Below, piece by piece: positions 37,683 to 45,806 of a stretch of 64,000 bases of DNA (position 1 is its first letter; the number at the start of each line of letters is the position of its first letter). The position numbers and the translations under genes are program-made. The DNA lies in NCBI GenBank assembly GCA_019416425.1, contig DXXK01000091.1, positions 6,809 through 70,808 of the forward strand, in the 5' to 3' direction. The notes beneath the pieces were generated by a model. It saw nothing but the letters and a program-made list of their open reading frames with translations. It searched no databases and was not told the origin of the DNA. This DNA is from Bacteroidales bacterium (GTDB lineage Bacteria; Bacteroidota; Bacteroidia; Bacteroidales; Muribaculaceae).

Positions 37683-38087
37683 AACTATCTATCGATTTTC
37701 TATAGGTATTAGTTTTGGGGGCAATCATTTATGTCCTTAACCAAATTACAAAGTTACTGCTCTGCCGTCAAAAATGCAAAAAAATCGTAAGCAGTTAACA
37801 TATTTTTTTGTTGAAAGGAGCATAATCGCTAATTGTACAATGAGGTTGGTGTTTTTGATTTTTATACAGTTGCCGGACGTAAGGGCCATCGGAACGATTC
37901 TGATGGATTCTGCTGGTACCATTCAGGAAACTCTCCAGAATTCTGCTAAAACGCAAAACTGACAAATGACAGGCAACCGCAACACATTTCTGAAAACTCT
38001 TGTGTCTTGAGATTGTTTCAGATATAGGAATGTCACGGTTATTGCAGGCTGGATATTCCCGAACCAAACAACTAAATATATCTGACA
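37683..38087. other. A+T-rich intergenic region holding the pyrE promoter
   Basis: 405 bases between divergent genes. It contains the pyrE promoter at its left end and otherwise A+T-rich DNA. Short frames of about 60-100 codons exist on both strands but have no recognisable protein signature. I see no RNA gene. Confidence 0.6.
37749..37784 (-). promoter_or_regulatory. Promoter of pyrE
   Basis: Minus strand TTTTTTTG (37784-37777), 20 bases, then TAACTTTG (37756-37749). The transcript would start near 37744, leaving a leader of about 60 bases before the pyrE ATG. Confidence 0.65.
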
Positions 38088-38264
38088 ATGGATGACAAGA
38101 CAAAAGTTTTAGACGCCATGCGCAAGGCTGGCGAACCTGTGAACGCCGGCAAGCTTGTGGAACTCACCGGACTTGACCGCAAAGCAGTGGATGCTGCCAT
38201 GAACGCATTGAAAAAGGAGGGTGCAATCGTATCGCCTGTTCGTTGCAAGTGGACCGTCGCCTGA
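38088..38264 (+). CDS. Miniature winged-helix DNA-binding protein (58 residues)
   Basis: A complete 58-codon frame: MDDKTKVLDAMRKAGEPVNA, then GKLVELTGLDRKAVDAAMNA and LKKEGAIVSPVRCKWTVA. This is a minimal helix-turn-helix with a wing: helix 1, a short helix 2, the recognition helix DRKAVDAAMNALKKEG, and a two-stranded wing with the sequence IVSPVRCKW. Proteins of about 57-60 residues with this layout are known in Bacteroidota and archaea and are annotated as small transcriptional regulators. No partner gene is evident; it is followed 30 bases later by a perfect 42-bp palindrome. Confidence 0.75.
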   Translation: MDDKTKVLDAMRKAGEPVNAGKLVELTGLDRKAVDAAMNALKKEGAIVSPVRCKWTVA

Positions 38265-38294
38265 CAGCCGGTTCCTACCAACCACAAACCATTC

Positions 38295-38336
38295 CTATCA
38301 GGGATTTACTGCAGATCTGCAGTAAATCCCTGATAG
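38295..38336. repeat. Perfect 42-bp palindrome
   Basis: Left arm 38295-38315 (CTATCAGGGATTTACTGCAG plus A) and right arm 38316-38336 are exact reverse complements with no spacer. It lies 30 bases downstream of the small winged-helix gene and 81 bases from the end of the convergent AAA-family gene. It may serve as a bidirectional terminator, a cruciform, or a scar of a mobile element; there is no T-run on the plus-strand side. Confidence 0.9.
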
Positions 38337-38417
38337 CTTGTATATATACTGTATGATAATGGTATATAAGGATTAGAATGTGTCTTGTTTTGATGGTATG
38401 TTCGCTGTCATTGCGCA

Positions 38418-39980
38418 TTATGCATTGGATTCGATGATCCAGCTGTCGATGTTGCGGGTGCCTTTTGAGATGTTTACTCCGACTTTCACTATAGATTTCC
38501 TGTTCAAGGAGTTCTGGAACGGCAGGGCGTACTCCTTCTCGTTGATCTGGGCTAAAGCCTCCTCGGGTGTACCGCCGTACTTGAATTCGATGATGTAGAT
38601 GGACTTCGGACCTTCCAATACCATGTCCATTCGGCCATGCGATGTGCGTCGCTCCACATCGACGTTGGCACCGACCAGACGCGCTGTGATCAGAATGTCC
38701 TTCTGCCACTGCGGCTCCGTATTGGTGCCGTTCATGTACGGTATGCCCGCCAGGAACGACTGCAGCTCGCGTAGGAATCCCTCGACGTCGTCATGCCTTA
38801 TAAAGAGTCTCAGCGACCGCACGAAGTTCTGCGACTCAGTGGAGTTCCACCCCCTGACGGCCTGCATGAGGTAGTTGAAGAAACCGGTCCGCACCTCGGT
38901 GTTGGGATAGCCTAATACATATTCCCCGAACTCCTTGTCGTATTCCTTAATCGTTAGGTAGCCGGCGTAGTAGCAGGCTAAAGCCAGGTTGTTGCCCAGT
39001 ACATCGCCACTCTCAAGATCGGATCCCGTCACATAGGTTCCCTCCAGGTCCGGCGTCCCCCAGTCGTTCTCCAGGAACTGCTTCACTAGACGCGTCGGCG
39101 TGCCGGACTGGAACCAATAGTCACGTATGTCACGGTAATACAAGGCTTTGATCAAGCTGTACGGGTTATATACATCCACCATCCTTTTTGAAAAGTGGTA
39201 GCCATCATATTGCTTTTTAAGCATCTGCAGAGCCAGTTCCGAAGTCTTATCCATTTCTTGTCCCAGCTCATCGATTCCTTCTTGAAAACAATCGTGCAGT
39301 TCCTGCGTGGTGATTCCGCAGATGGCTGAATATCTTGTGTCAAGGGATATGTCGGTCAGGTTGTTGAGCCCGCTGAACACATTAATCTGTCCGATTTTGC
39401 CAACACCGGTCAGAAAGACGAACTTCAGGTATTTTTCGTTGGCCTTCATCACGCGGTAGAAGTCGTGGAGCGTCCTGCGGTTTGCATCCTCCAAATCCGG
39501 TTTGTCGTGGGTGTCCACAATCGGACTGTCATATTCGTCAATCAGGATTACCACCTGGCTTCCTGTCTGTTCGTAGATATCCCTGATGACCATGTCAAAA
39601 CGCCAGTCAGAAGTCTGGTCGGGATGCGAGGTGCCGTATTCCCGTTCCCATGCGTCCACCACCTTATTAAGGAATTTAGGCAGGTCCTCTGGATTATTGT
39701 ATCCTCCACGCGTGAAGTCCAGGCGCAGAACCGGGTGCTTTGTCCATTCCTTCGGCTCGAGTTGGTCTATTGCTAAGCCGCGGAACAGCCCTCGCTCACC
39801 GCGGAAGTAGCATTCCATGGTTGAGATGAGCAGACTCTTACCGAAACGCCGAGGCCTGCTCAGGAAGAAGTATGTGCCGGTCTCCACCAGCTGGTGGATA
39901 TACTGGGTCTTGTCCACGTACATAAAACCTCCATTTCTGATTTCGCTGAAATCAGCCTTGCCTAACGGATACTTAACCAT
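38418..39980 (-). CDS. AAA-ATPase-like protein with PD-(D/E)XK nuclease-like end (DUF1703 type)
   Basis: 520 residues. N-terminal AAA-ATPase-like domain (PLGKADFSEIRNGGFMYVDK, then LSRPRRFGKSLLISTM as Walker A region, VVILIDEYDSPIVD as Walker B), and a C-terminal PD-(D/E)XK-type domain (GRMDMVLEGPKSIYIIEFKYGG). This family is greatly expanded in Bacteroidota, often in variable loci; its role (mobile-element or defence related) is not established. The start is only 15 bases from the divergent start of the broken protease gene. It is flanked by the palindrome on one side and the protease remnant on the other, within a pocket between pyrE and comF. Confidence 0.9.
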   Translation of the reverse strand: MVKYPLGKADFSEIRNGGFMYVDKTQYIHQLVETGTYFFLSRPRRFGKSLLISTMECYFRGERGLFRGLAIDQLEPKEWTKHPVLRLDFTRGGYNNPEDLPKFLNKVVDAWEREYGTSHPDQTSDWRFDMVIRDIYEQTGSQVVILIDEYDSPIVDTHDKPDLEDANRRTLHDFYRVMKANEKYLKFVFLTGVGKIGQINVFSGLNNLTDISLDTRYSAICGITTQELHDCFQEGIDELGQEMDKTSELALQMLKKQYDGYHFSKRMVDVYNPYSLIKALYYRDIRDYWFQSGTPTRLVKQFLENDWGTPDLEGTYVTGSDLESGDVLGNNLALACYYAGYLTIKEYDKEFGEYVLGYPNTEVRTGFFNYLMQAVRGWNSTESQNFVRSLRLFIRHDDVEGFLRELQSFLAGIPYMNGTNTEPQWQKDILITARLVGANVDVERRTSHGRMDMVLEGPKSIYIIEFKYGGTPEEALAQINEKEYALPFQNSLNRKSIVKVGVNISKGTRNIDSWIIESNA

Positions 39981-39995
39981 AAACTTCGCGTTTTA

Positions 39996-40625
39996 ATGAA
40001 TCAACCTACAAAAATAACAATTTTCCGATTAAAACGCAAAAATACCATCGACTCAGCCGGGATGGAGATAGAAGTGAAAGTTTTTTCGGTCAAGCCTACT
40101 TTGCTGACGCGTGACTACAAGGTGGTTCCGAGTTCGGTGGATCTGCGGCCTTATTGTCCCACCGTGCGGAGTCAGGGCCAGTACGGTACATGTACAAGCT
40201 GGGCCACTTCCTATGCCGCCCGTACGATATCTGAGGCTATCCTGAATGGCTGGACCGACAAGACAAGGATAACCCGCGAGGCTTTCGCTCCGAATTTCAT
40301 CTATACGCAGATCAAGTCGCCGGGTGATGCCAACTGTCAGAAGGGATCCTGCATTGACGATGCCCTGGATGTGATGAGCGAGGAGGGTGTGCCGTAACTG
40401 CATGAGTTCGATGTTATGTGCGTGCTCTACTCCGCGTCGCGTCTTGATATAGATGATATCAACAGAAGGATTGAGAATGCCGCCGGACGGTTTGTGCAAA
40501 GAGTCGAGAATGTTCTTGGCTCAAAATGTGTGTCTAATCCCGATTTCAGTTCATCATCCGTATCGTTCAAGGCTCAGAGCAACGCCTCGGTTGTCCCTGT
40601 ATTTGTCAAGAGTGTCCATAAATAA
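39996..40625 (+). pseudogene. Remnant of a papain-like (C1) cysteine peptidase
   Basis: The frame encodes the N-terminal part of a C1 peptidase: VDLRPYCPTVRSQGQYGTC then TSWATSYAARTISEA, in which the catalytic Cys lies in GTCTSWA. It stops at TAA (40395-40397) after DALDVMSEEGVP and the same frame then continues open to 40625, but that second part does not contain the expected catalytic His and Asn regions. No signal peptide precedes it. Loss of the catalytic centre's other half, together with the internal stop, marks a decayed gene. It lies in the accessory pocket between pyrE and comF. Confidence 0.75.
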
Positions 40626-40649
40626 GGTAAAAGTCCTGAAACTGGGGTG

Positions 40650-41333
40650 TCAGAAGGTGACGGCCAGGGAGAGGATGCAGAGACGGCCGGCGGGGTAGGA
40701 GACGGCGGTTGCCAAAGGCTCGGCGGCTGCCGTCAGGGTGGCGCCGGTGGTGCAGACATCGTCCACCAACAGGATGTGCTTGCCGGACAGACGCTCAGTA
40801 TTGCGGACCACAAAGATGTTCTTCAGGTTCTCCAGCCGCTGGTCATGGTTCAACGCAGTTTGCGTGCGGTGGCCTCTGACGGCACGCAATGAGGTGTCGA
40901 CAGGTATGCCAGTCACCTTTGAGATGCCGATGCACAGCTGCTCTGCCTGGTTGTAACCGCGCCGGGCCTGCTTCCACCAATGCATCGGCACCGGCATCAG
41001 CATGTCCACACCGTTGAAAAAGCCGGTGTTAAGCAGTTCCCGGCCCATTACCTCGCCCATATATCGCCCCAAGTCGCGGAACTTACGGTATTTCATGTCA
41101 TGAAGCACCGACGCCAGCTCGGAGTTGGGTGTATACAGCAGGAGTCCGGTACACCGATCGTACGGAACGATGCCCATGAAGCGCTGCTCCATCGGATTGT
41201 CCTTGACGCGATGGAAATTGGAGCGCGGCAGCTTCGTCAGACACCTCCGGCACAGGTACCGCTCATCTTTGCCTAACTGCCGTCCACAGATGTGGCAAGT
41301 CCGCGGCAGGATATATTCCAACAGCGCATTCAT
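40650..41333 (-). CDS. comF: ComF-family phosphoribosyltransferase-like protein
   Basis: 227 residues. An N-terminal zinc-binding motif (CHICGRQL and CRRCLTKL) and a C-terminal type I phosphoribosyltransferase fold with MPVPMHWWKQARRGYNQAE and the PRPP loop ILLVDDVCTTGAT. ComF proteins assist DNA uptake or processing in competent bacteria and are widespread elsewhere with unclear function. Follows recX by 2 bases. Confidence 0.92.
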   Translation of the reverse strand: MNALLEYILPRTCHICGRQLGKDERYLCRRCLTKLPRSNFHRVKDNPMEQRFMGIVPYDRCTGLLLYTPNSELASVLHDMKYRKFRDLGRYMGEVMGRELLNTGFFNGVDMLMPVPMHWWKQARRGYNQAEQLCIGISKVTGIPVDTSLRAVRGHRTQTALNHDQRLENLKNIFVVRNTERLSGKHILLVDDVCTTGATLTAAAEPLATAVSYPAGRLCILSLAVTF

Positions 41334-41335
41334 GG

Positions 41336-41860
41336 TTAGTCATCACTTTCAGGAGTATCCTCCTCTGGCAGACGCTTAACGATTTCCTGGACCATCCTGA
41401 TGGCCAGATTCGACTCGAAACCACGCGACATCAGATGCTTCAGCAACTTTGTACGATGGTCAAACTCCTTAAGGTCCAGCATCTTGACCTTGGCCTTCGC
41501 CACACGTATCAACGCCTCTTTGTAATCCTGCGGATCAATTTCGGCCAATGCTGCCTCGATCTCCGAGGCCGGTATGCGCTTCACCATCAGCTGCTGGCGG
41601 ATCTTCATCCTGCCCCATCCGGCAAAGCGAACCTTGTCGCGGGCCAGAGCACGCGCGTAACGAGAATCGTCCAGGAACTTCAACTCCCTCAGCCTGGCCA
41701 ATATATCCTCCGCGTCAGCCGGGGCAATCTCCATCTTGCGCAGTTTCTCCGACAGATCCGCCGTACACTGCTCCGAGCGGGCGCACAGCGACGCCAGACG
41801 TTCCAGCGCCTTCTCAGGTGTAATCGGTTTCTTCTTCTTATCCTTTGGTTCCATCGGCAA
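41336..41860 (-). CDS. recX: RecX, regulator of RecA
   Basis: 174 residues made of three-helix repeats typical of RecX (LASLCARSEQCTADLSEKL, LKFLDDSRYARALARDKVRF, GRMKIRQQLMVKRIP). RecX binds RecA filaments and limits their extension. An acidic C-terminal tail ends it. The start overlaps prmC by 23 bases and comF follows by 2 bases, so the three are co-transcribed. Confidence 0.92.
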   Translation of the reverse strand: MPMEPKDKKKKPITPEKALERLASLCARSEQCTADLSEKLRKMEIAPADAEDILARLRELKFLDDSRYARALARDKVRFAGWGRMKIRQQLMVKRIPASEIEAALAEIDPQDYKEALIRVAKAKVKMLDLKEFDHRTKLLKHLMSRGFESNLAIRMVQEIVKRLPEEDTPESDD

Positions 41861-42686
41861 AGCGCTTTCGGTTCTGCGAGTCGCGTGAGATGGTCACGTC
41901 ACGGAATCCATTGTCCTCCATCAACCTTACCATATCGTCGGCAAAGCGGGGATTGATTTCAAAATAGAGATGTCCGCCTTGCGGCAATGCCGTCTCCGCC
42001 ACCTCGGTGATGCGCCTGTAATAACGCAAGGGATTGTTGTTGGGGACGAACAGAGCCTGCGCCGGCTCAAATTTCAGCACGTTGTCATCCATGTCGGCCT
42101 TTTCCTCCTCAGGTATGTAAGGAGGATTGCTCACGATAATGTCGAACGAGTCCGGTTCCGGCTTCCAGTTGAAGATATCGGCATGAATGAAATCGATTTT
42201 TGCGCCCAGCCGCTCCGCGTTCTCATGAGCCACAGCCAGAGCCTCCTCCGAGATATCCATGGCGCTGACGTGCGCGAAGGGGAGGACCCGGCTCAGGGCG
42301 ATGGCTATGGCTCCCGAACCGGTGCCTATGTCCAGAACTCTCAGGTCGGAATGCTGGTCGTAACGGTCAACGATCAGATCTACCAGTTCGGCTGTTTCCG
42401 GACGCGGAATCAGCACCGCGGGGGTTACCTTCAGATCCATGCCGTAGTACCGTGCCTCTCCTAATATATATTGCAAGGGCTCGTGATGCTCCAGGCGTGC
42501 CAGGATGTTGCCGACGGTCTGCAGCATACGCTCGGACACCGGCAGCTCCGCGTTGATTATCAGCGAGGTCGGGTCCCACCCCTTCAGATGATGGAATATC
42601 AGGCGAGTCATCGCGTTCGCCTCGTACCGGCCGTAGACAGGTGCCAGACGGTTCACCAGCTCCCTTCTCAGATCATTAACTTTCAT
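41838..42686 (-). CDS. prmC: Peptide chain release factor N5-glutamine methyltransferase
   Basis: 282 residues. Methylates the Gln of the GGQ motif of release factors using S-adenosylmethionine. Motifs: VLDIGTGSGAIAIAL (SAM binding) and IIVSNPPYIPEEE (NPPY catalytic). The helical N-terminal domain binds the release factor. Heads the prmC-recX-comF operon and is divergent from the PepSY-like gene. Confidence 0.96.
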   Translation of the reverse strand: MKVNDLRRELVNRLAPVYGRYEANAMTRLIFHHLKGWDPTSLIINAELPVSERMLQTVGNILARLEHHEPLQYILGEARYYGMDLKVTPAVLIPRPETAELVDLIVDRYDQHSDLRVLDIGTGSGAIAIALSRVLPFAHVSAMDISEEALAVAHENAERLGAKIDFIHADIFNWKPEPDSFDIIVSNPPYIPEEEKADMDDNVLKFEPAQALFVPNNNPLRYYRRITEVAETALPQGGHLYFEINPRFADDMVRLMEDNGFRDVTISRDSQNRKRFADGTKG

Positions 42687-42817
42687 AACTTAAGATTGCT
42701 TAACTTTAAAACAGAACTTTTAATATGATATTTTCTTAAACCCTCAAATAAAAACGCGGTCTTAGAGTTTGAAATAGAAACACACTAATAATTGTATTAT
42801 AACGAGAGAACATAGAG

Positions 42818-43270
42818 ATGAAAAAATTAATGACCCTGTTGGTGATGCTGGCGGTAGGCGTATGCAGCGCCATGGCGTTGCCGTTCGACAAATACACGGT
42901 TAACCGCAGCGAGCTTCCTGAAGAGGCCCAGAAATTCCTGACGACTTACTTCCCGAAGGCCAAGGTAAGCATGATCAAAGTCGACAAGCATCTGTTAAAA
43001 AAGACTGATTACGACGTCAAGCTGACCAACGGCATGTCCATCGAGTTCAAGAACAGTGGCAAGTGGGAGGAAGTGGACTGCAAGGGCAAGGAGGTGCCGG
43101 CAGGTATCGTTCCCAAGCGCATTCAGACGTATGTGTCTAAGAATCATCCTGATACGTTCATTACAAAGATTGAGCGCACCAATCGCGGCTTCGAGGTCGA
43201 GCTCAACACCGAGGTGGAGTTGAAATTCGACCACTTAGGCACGTTCAAATCGATGAAAATCGACGATTGA
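42818..43270 (+). CDS. Secreted PepSY-like domain protein
   Basis: 150 residues with signal peptide (MTLLVMLAVGVCSAMA). Two copies of a PepSY-like module: LPEEAQKFLTTYFPKAKV followed by YDVKLTNGMSIEFKNSG, and VPKRIQTYVSKNHPDTF followed by FEVELNTEVELKFDHLG. Such proteins are small periplasmic beta-alpha-beta proteins with suspected roles in protease inhibition or protein binding. A 22-bp palindrome overlaps the stop codon. Confidence 0.88.
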   Translation: MKKLMTLLVMLAVGVCSAMALPFDKYTVNRSELPEEAQKFLTTYFPKAKVSMIKVDKHLLKKTDYDVKLTNGMSIEFKNSGKWEEVDCKGKEVPAGIVPKRIQTYVSKNHPDTFITKIERTNRGFEVELNTEVELKFDHLGTFKSMKIDD

Positions 43271-43284
43271 AACGTTTCAATCGT
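43263..43284. repeat. 22-bp perfect palindrome over the PepSY gene's stop codon
   Basis: 11-base arms ACGATTGAAAC and GTTTCAATCGT with no spacer, spanning the TGA (43268-43270). Could act as a 3'-end hairpin or a protein site; no T-run follows directly. Confidence 0.6.
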
Positions 43285-43362
43285 TAATTAACATACGTTA
43301 AATACGGTCAAAGACACACTAAGAAATTAAACATACGGCGCTAAAGACCGTTCTAATAAGCG

Positions 43363-44055
43363 ATGAAAAAGATTAGCATAACCATAAGCATCGCTGCCGT
43401 GTGTCTGCTGATCGGAGCCGGGATTCACATCCGGGCCCAAGAGCAAAAAGATTCAAAAGAACCTGTTGTAATAGAAGATACTGTAAAAAAAATCACGACG
43501 GCGGCGAAGGCGAATGATGCTATCGCCGTCGATTTGTTTGAAGAAGCGGTAGCAATCATCAAGAAGTACGAGGGCTCGCATCAAGCCAACATCTGGCCGT
43601 TCGTAGGCTACGGGCACAAGGTGCAGCCAGGCGAGAAATACACTCGCAGGACCGTTCTGTCGGAGAAGAAGGCCGACGAACTGCTGCGCAAGGACTTGCT
43701 TAAGAACTGCGCGCAATTCAGAGAATTCGGAGCTGATTCGTTGCTGTTGGGCACGTTGGCCTACAACATCGGCTCCGGCAATGTGAAACGATCGTCTGTG
43801 ACGCGAGCGTTGCGCAACGGCAACCGCGATATACGCGACCTCTATCTGTCTCATTGCCGATACCGTGGCAAGCGTCTGTCTCAGCTGCAGCGTCGGCGCG
43901 TTGAGGAATTCGACCGTCTGTATATCGAGGATATCGAGAGTTTAAATGATTCCACGGCCGACGCTCATGCGGTGCTGGATAGCCGGAAAACCCTGATCAG
44001 TCCGGAATTCAGCCTCAACAGTCAATCAATGGTCGCATCAGTAAGACTATTTTGA
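43363..44055 (+). CDS. Exported phage-type lysozyme (GH24)
   Basis: 230 residues. Signal peptide or anchor (ISIAAVCLLIGAGIHIRA), then a GH24 domain: catalytic Glu70 in IIKKYEGSHQ, the VGYGHKVQPGE segment, and a helical core with LLGTLAYNIGSGN. The spacing between Glu and GYGH is shorter than in T4 lysozyme, and the Asp and Thr of the T4-type triad have no evident counterpart (WPFVGYGH), a pattern I associate with Bacteroidota chromosomal members. It would cut peptidoglycan in the periplasm. The next gene starts 1 base after its stop, so the two are probably made together. Confidence 0.82.
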   Translation: MKKISITISIAAVCLLIGAGIHIRAQEQKDSKEPVVIEDTVKKITTAAKANDAIAVDLFEEAVAIIKKYEGSHQANIWPFVGYGHKVQPGEKYTRRTVLSEKKADELLRKDLLKNCAQFREFGADSLLLGTLAYNIGSGNVKRSSVTRALRNGNRDIRDLYLSHCRYRGKRLSQLQRRRVEEFDRLYIEDIESLNDSTADAHAVLDSRKTLISPEFSLNSQSMVASVRLF

Positions 44056-44056
44056 A

Positions 44057-44863
44057 ATGAAAGCATATCTTACAATAAGCCTGATGTTTCTGGCATGGGG
44101 ATGCTCCGGATGCACCCATTCCAGGGCCAAGGAAGTGGCTGTGACCGCACAGGGCGACACAATCCCCGACGAGGTCAGGCAGGTGGTGCATGCTGTCGAG
44201 TCTGGCGATACAATGGAATTTGCCGGACGTGTCAGCTATCCGTTGGCGCGTCCATATCCGCTGCACAACATCGAGAACGAGGAGCAGATGAAGGAGTACT
44301 ACAGCACGCTGGTGGATGACTCGCTGCGGAACGCCATCGCCTCCGATGCCAAGGATTGGAGCCGATACGGCTGGCGTGGCTGGTCCGTGCGCGACGGACA
44401 GTTCCTGTGGATTGACTCGTTGATCTACGACATCCCGTATGTGTCGAGTCGCGAGCGAGTCAATCTGGATTCGTTAAGGCATAAGGATATCCTGACCCTC
44501 AAGCCTGACCTGCGTGACGGCTGGCAGCCTGTGGCAGCCTACCGGGGAGACAACGGTGAGATTGTCCGTATCGATGCCCGCGACGGAATGCAGCCCACGG
44601 ATCCCGATGCCTTGAGGATGCTGCTGTACGCCAAGGGCATGCAGTTGACAGGCGAACCGACGCGTACGGCGCACGGCACGCTGGACCTGGAAGGTTCCGC
44701 TCTGAGCCCGTCATATCGTTTCACCGACAAGGAAGGCGAGGTCTGGACACTGGAAACGGAACCAGCCGACAGCTCGCGTCCCATGATTTACTACGAGGCG
44801 CCCGACGGATCCGTATCAGAAATGCCCATCACTTCCGTTTATTGGTTAGACATTGTCCATTGA
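44057..44863 (+). CDS. Putative lipoprotein partner of the GH24 lysozyme
   Basis: 268 residues with a lipobox-like FLAWGCSGC (Cys at 16 or 19). The mature part is a mixed alpha/beta region: a helix with a conserved-looking RVSYPLARPYPL, a helical NEEQMKEYYSTLVDDSLRN, and beta-rich segments to the end. It might be a structural or regulatory partner of the lysozyme, given one-base spacing; I know of no family. Function is therefore unassigned. Confidence 0.65.
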   Translation: MKAYLTISLMFLAWGCSGCTHSRAKEVAVTAQGDTIPDEVRQVVHAVESGDTMEFAGRVSYPLARPYPLHNIENEEQMKEYYSTLVDDSLRNAIASDAKDWSRYGWRGWSVRDGQFLWIDSLIYDIPYVSSRERVNLDSLRHKDILTLKPDLRDGWQPVAAYRGDNGEIVRIDARDGMQPTDPDALRMLLYAKGMQLTGEPTRTAHGTLDLEGSALSPSYRFTDKEGEVWTLETEPADSSRPMIYYEAPDGSVSEMPITSVYWLDIVH

Positions 44864-44955
44864 CCGGCATCGACGCCGCTCTACGGACATTGACCAAGCC
44901 AACCGTAGCCGTCCGCAACCGAGTTTAACCAGGGCGGCTTGCATAACAACGGACG

Positions 44956-45744
44956 ATGGAACAGAAATACACATTGGAATACTTTTTATCAGCGGGGGAG
45001 ACAAACGCCGAAGCGGAGTTGTCTCTTCCGCTGCTTACGTCAAGGATAATCGACATCTCGACGGCGCATGCCAACTTGCTGCACATCGGCAACCCGGACA
45101 TGGCCGACCGCGGATGCGGGTGGGTGCTGTCGCGCCTGGCGCTGGAGATGTACCGCTACCCTAAAGTAAACGAGCGCTACCGCCTGACCACCTGGATCGA
45201 GAGCTACAACCGTCATTTCTCAGAGCGCATAGTGCAGGTCTCAAGCGAGACCGGCGAGCCGTTGGGCTATTCGCGTGCCGTATGGATGATTCTGGACTAC
45301 AACACCCGTGAGTCCGTGGGCCTGTCGCATCTGCCCATCCCGGAGGACCTGCCGATTCCGGGCGAGTGTCCCATAGCGCGGCAGGGCAAGCATGTGCCGG
45401 TGCTTCCGCAGGATTACGATGGGGAACTGCCGCGTGGAGCCGTACGGGCCACGGCACAGCCCTATGAATACCGGTTCAAGTACTGCGACCTGGACTTCTA
45501 CCGTCATGTCAACACCGTCAAGTACATCGAGCTCCTGCTGAACCGCCTGACGCTGGCCGACTACGACGCTACCCGTGTGCGCCGCATGGAACTGGCGTTC
45601 ATGCATGAGGCTACCTACGACCAGCAGTCCCTTGTCCACCGTGCGGACCAGGGACTGGAATCATACTTCAGCATCAACAACAAGGATACCGGAATCCCGG
45701 GACTTATTGCCCGAATAATAAGGGAGGACAGACAGCTTGAATAA
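44956..45744 (+). CDS. Acyl-ACP thioesterase
   Basis: 262 residues. A tandem hotdog-fold enzyme that releases fatty acids from acyl-carrier protein. The two halves are visible: DRGCGWVLSRLALEMYRYP in the first, and FKYCDLDFYRHVNTVKYIE in the second, the latter carrying the D-N-x-H-V-N-type catalytic loop. No signal peptide. It follows the lysozyme pair by about 90 bases; a link with them is not obvious. Family call is firm, chain-length specificity unknown. Confidence 0.88.
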   Translation: MEQKYTLEYFLSAGETNAEAELSLPLLTSRIIDISTAHANLLHIGNPDMADRGCGWVLSRLALEMYRYPKVNERYRLTTWIESYNRHFSERIVQVSSETGEPLGYSRAVWMILDYNTRESVGLSHLPIPEDLPIPGECPIARQGKHVPVLPQDYDGELPRGAVRATAQPYEYRFKYCDLDFYRHVNTVKYIELLLNRLTLADYDATRVRRMELAFMHEATYDQQSLVHRADQGLESYFSINNKDTGIPGLIARIIREDRQLE

Positions 45745-45806
45745 ACAGTTGGCGCGGTTCATGTGTTTAAAAGAGTAAATTGAGAAATTATTTAATCAGA
45801 CAAACT

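Noticed and set aside
37774..37962. 62-codon frame in the A+T-rich region upstream of pyrE
   Set aside because: Its start lies within the pyrE -33 element region, and the product has no signature or partner.
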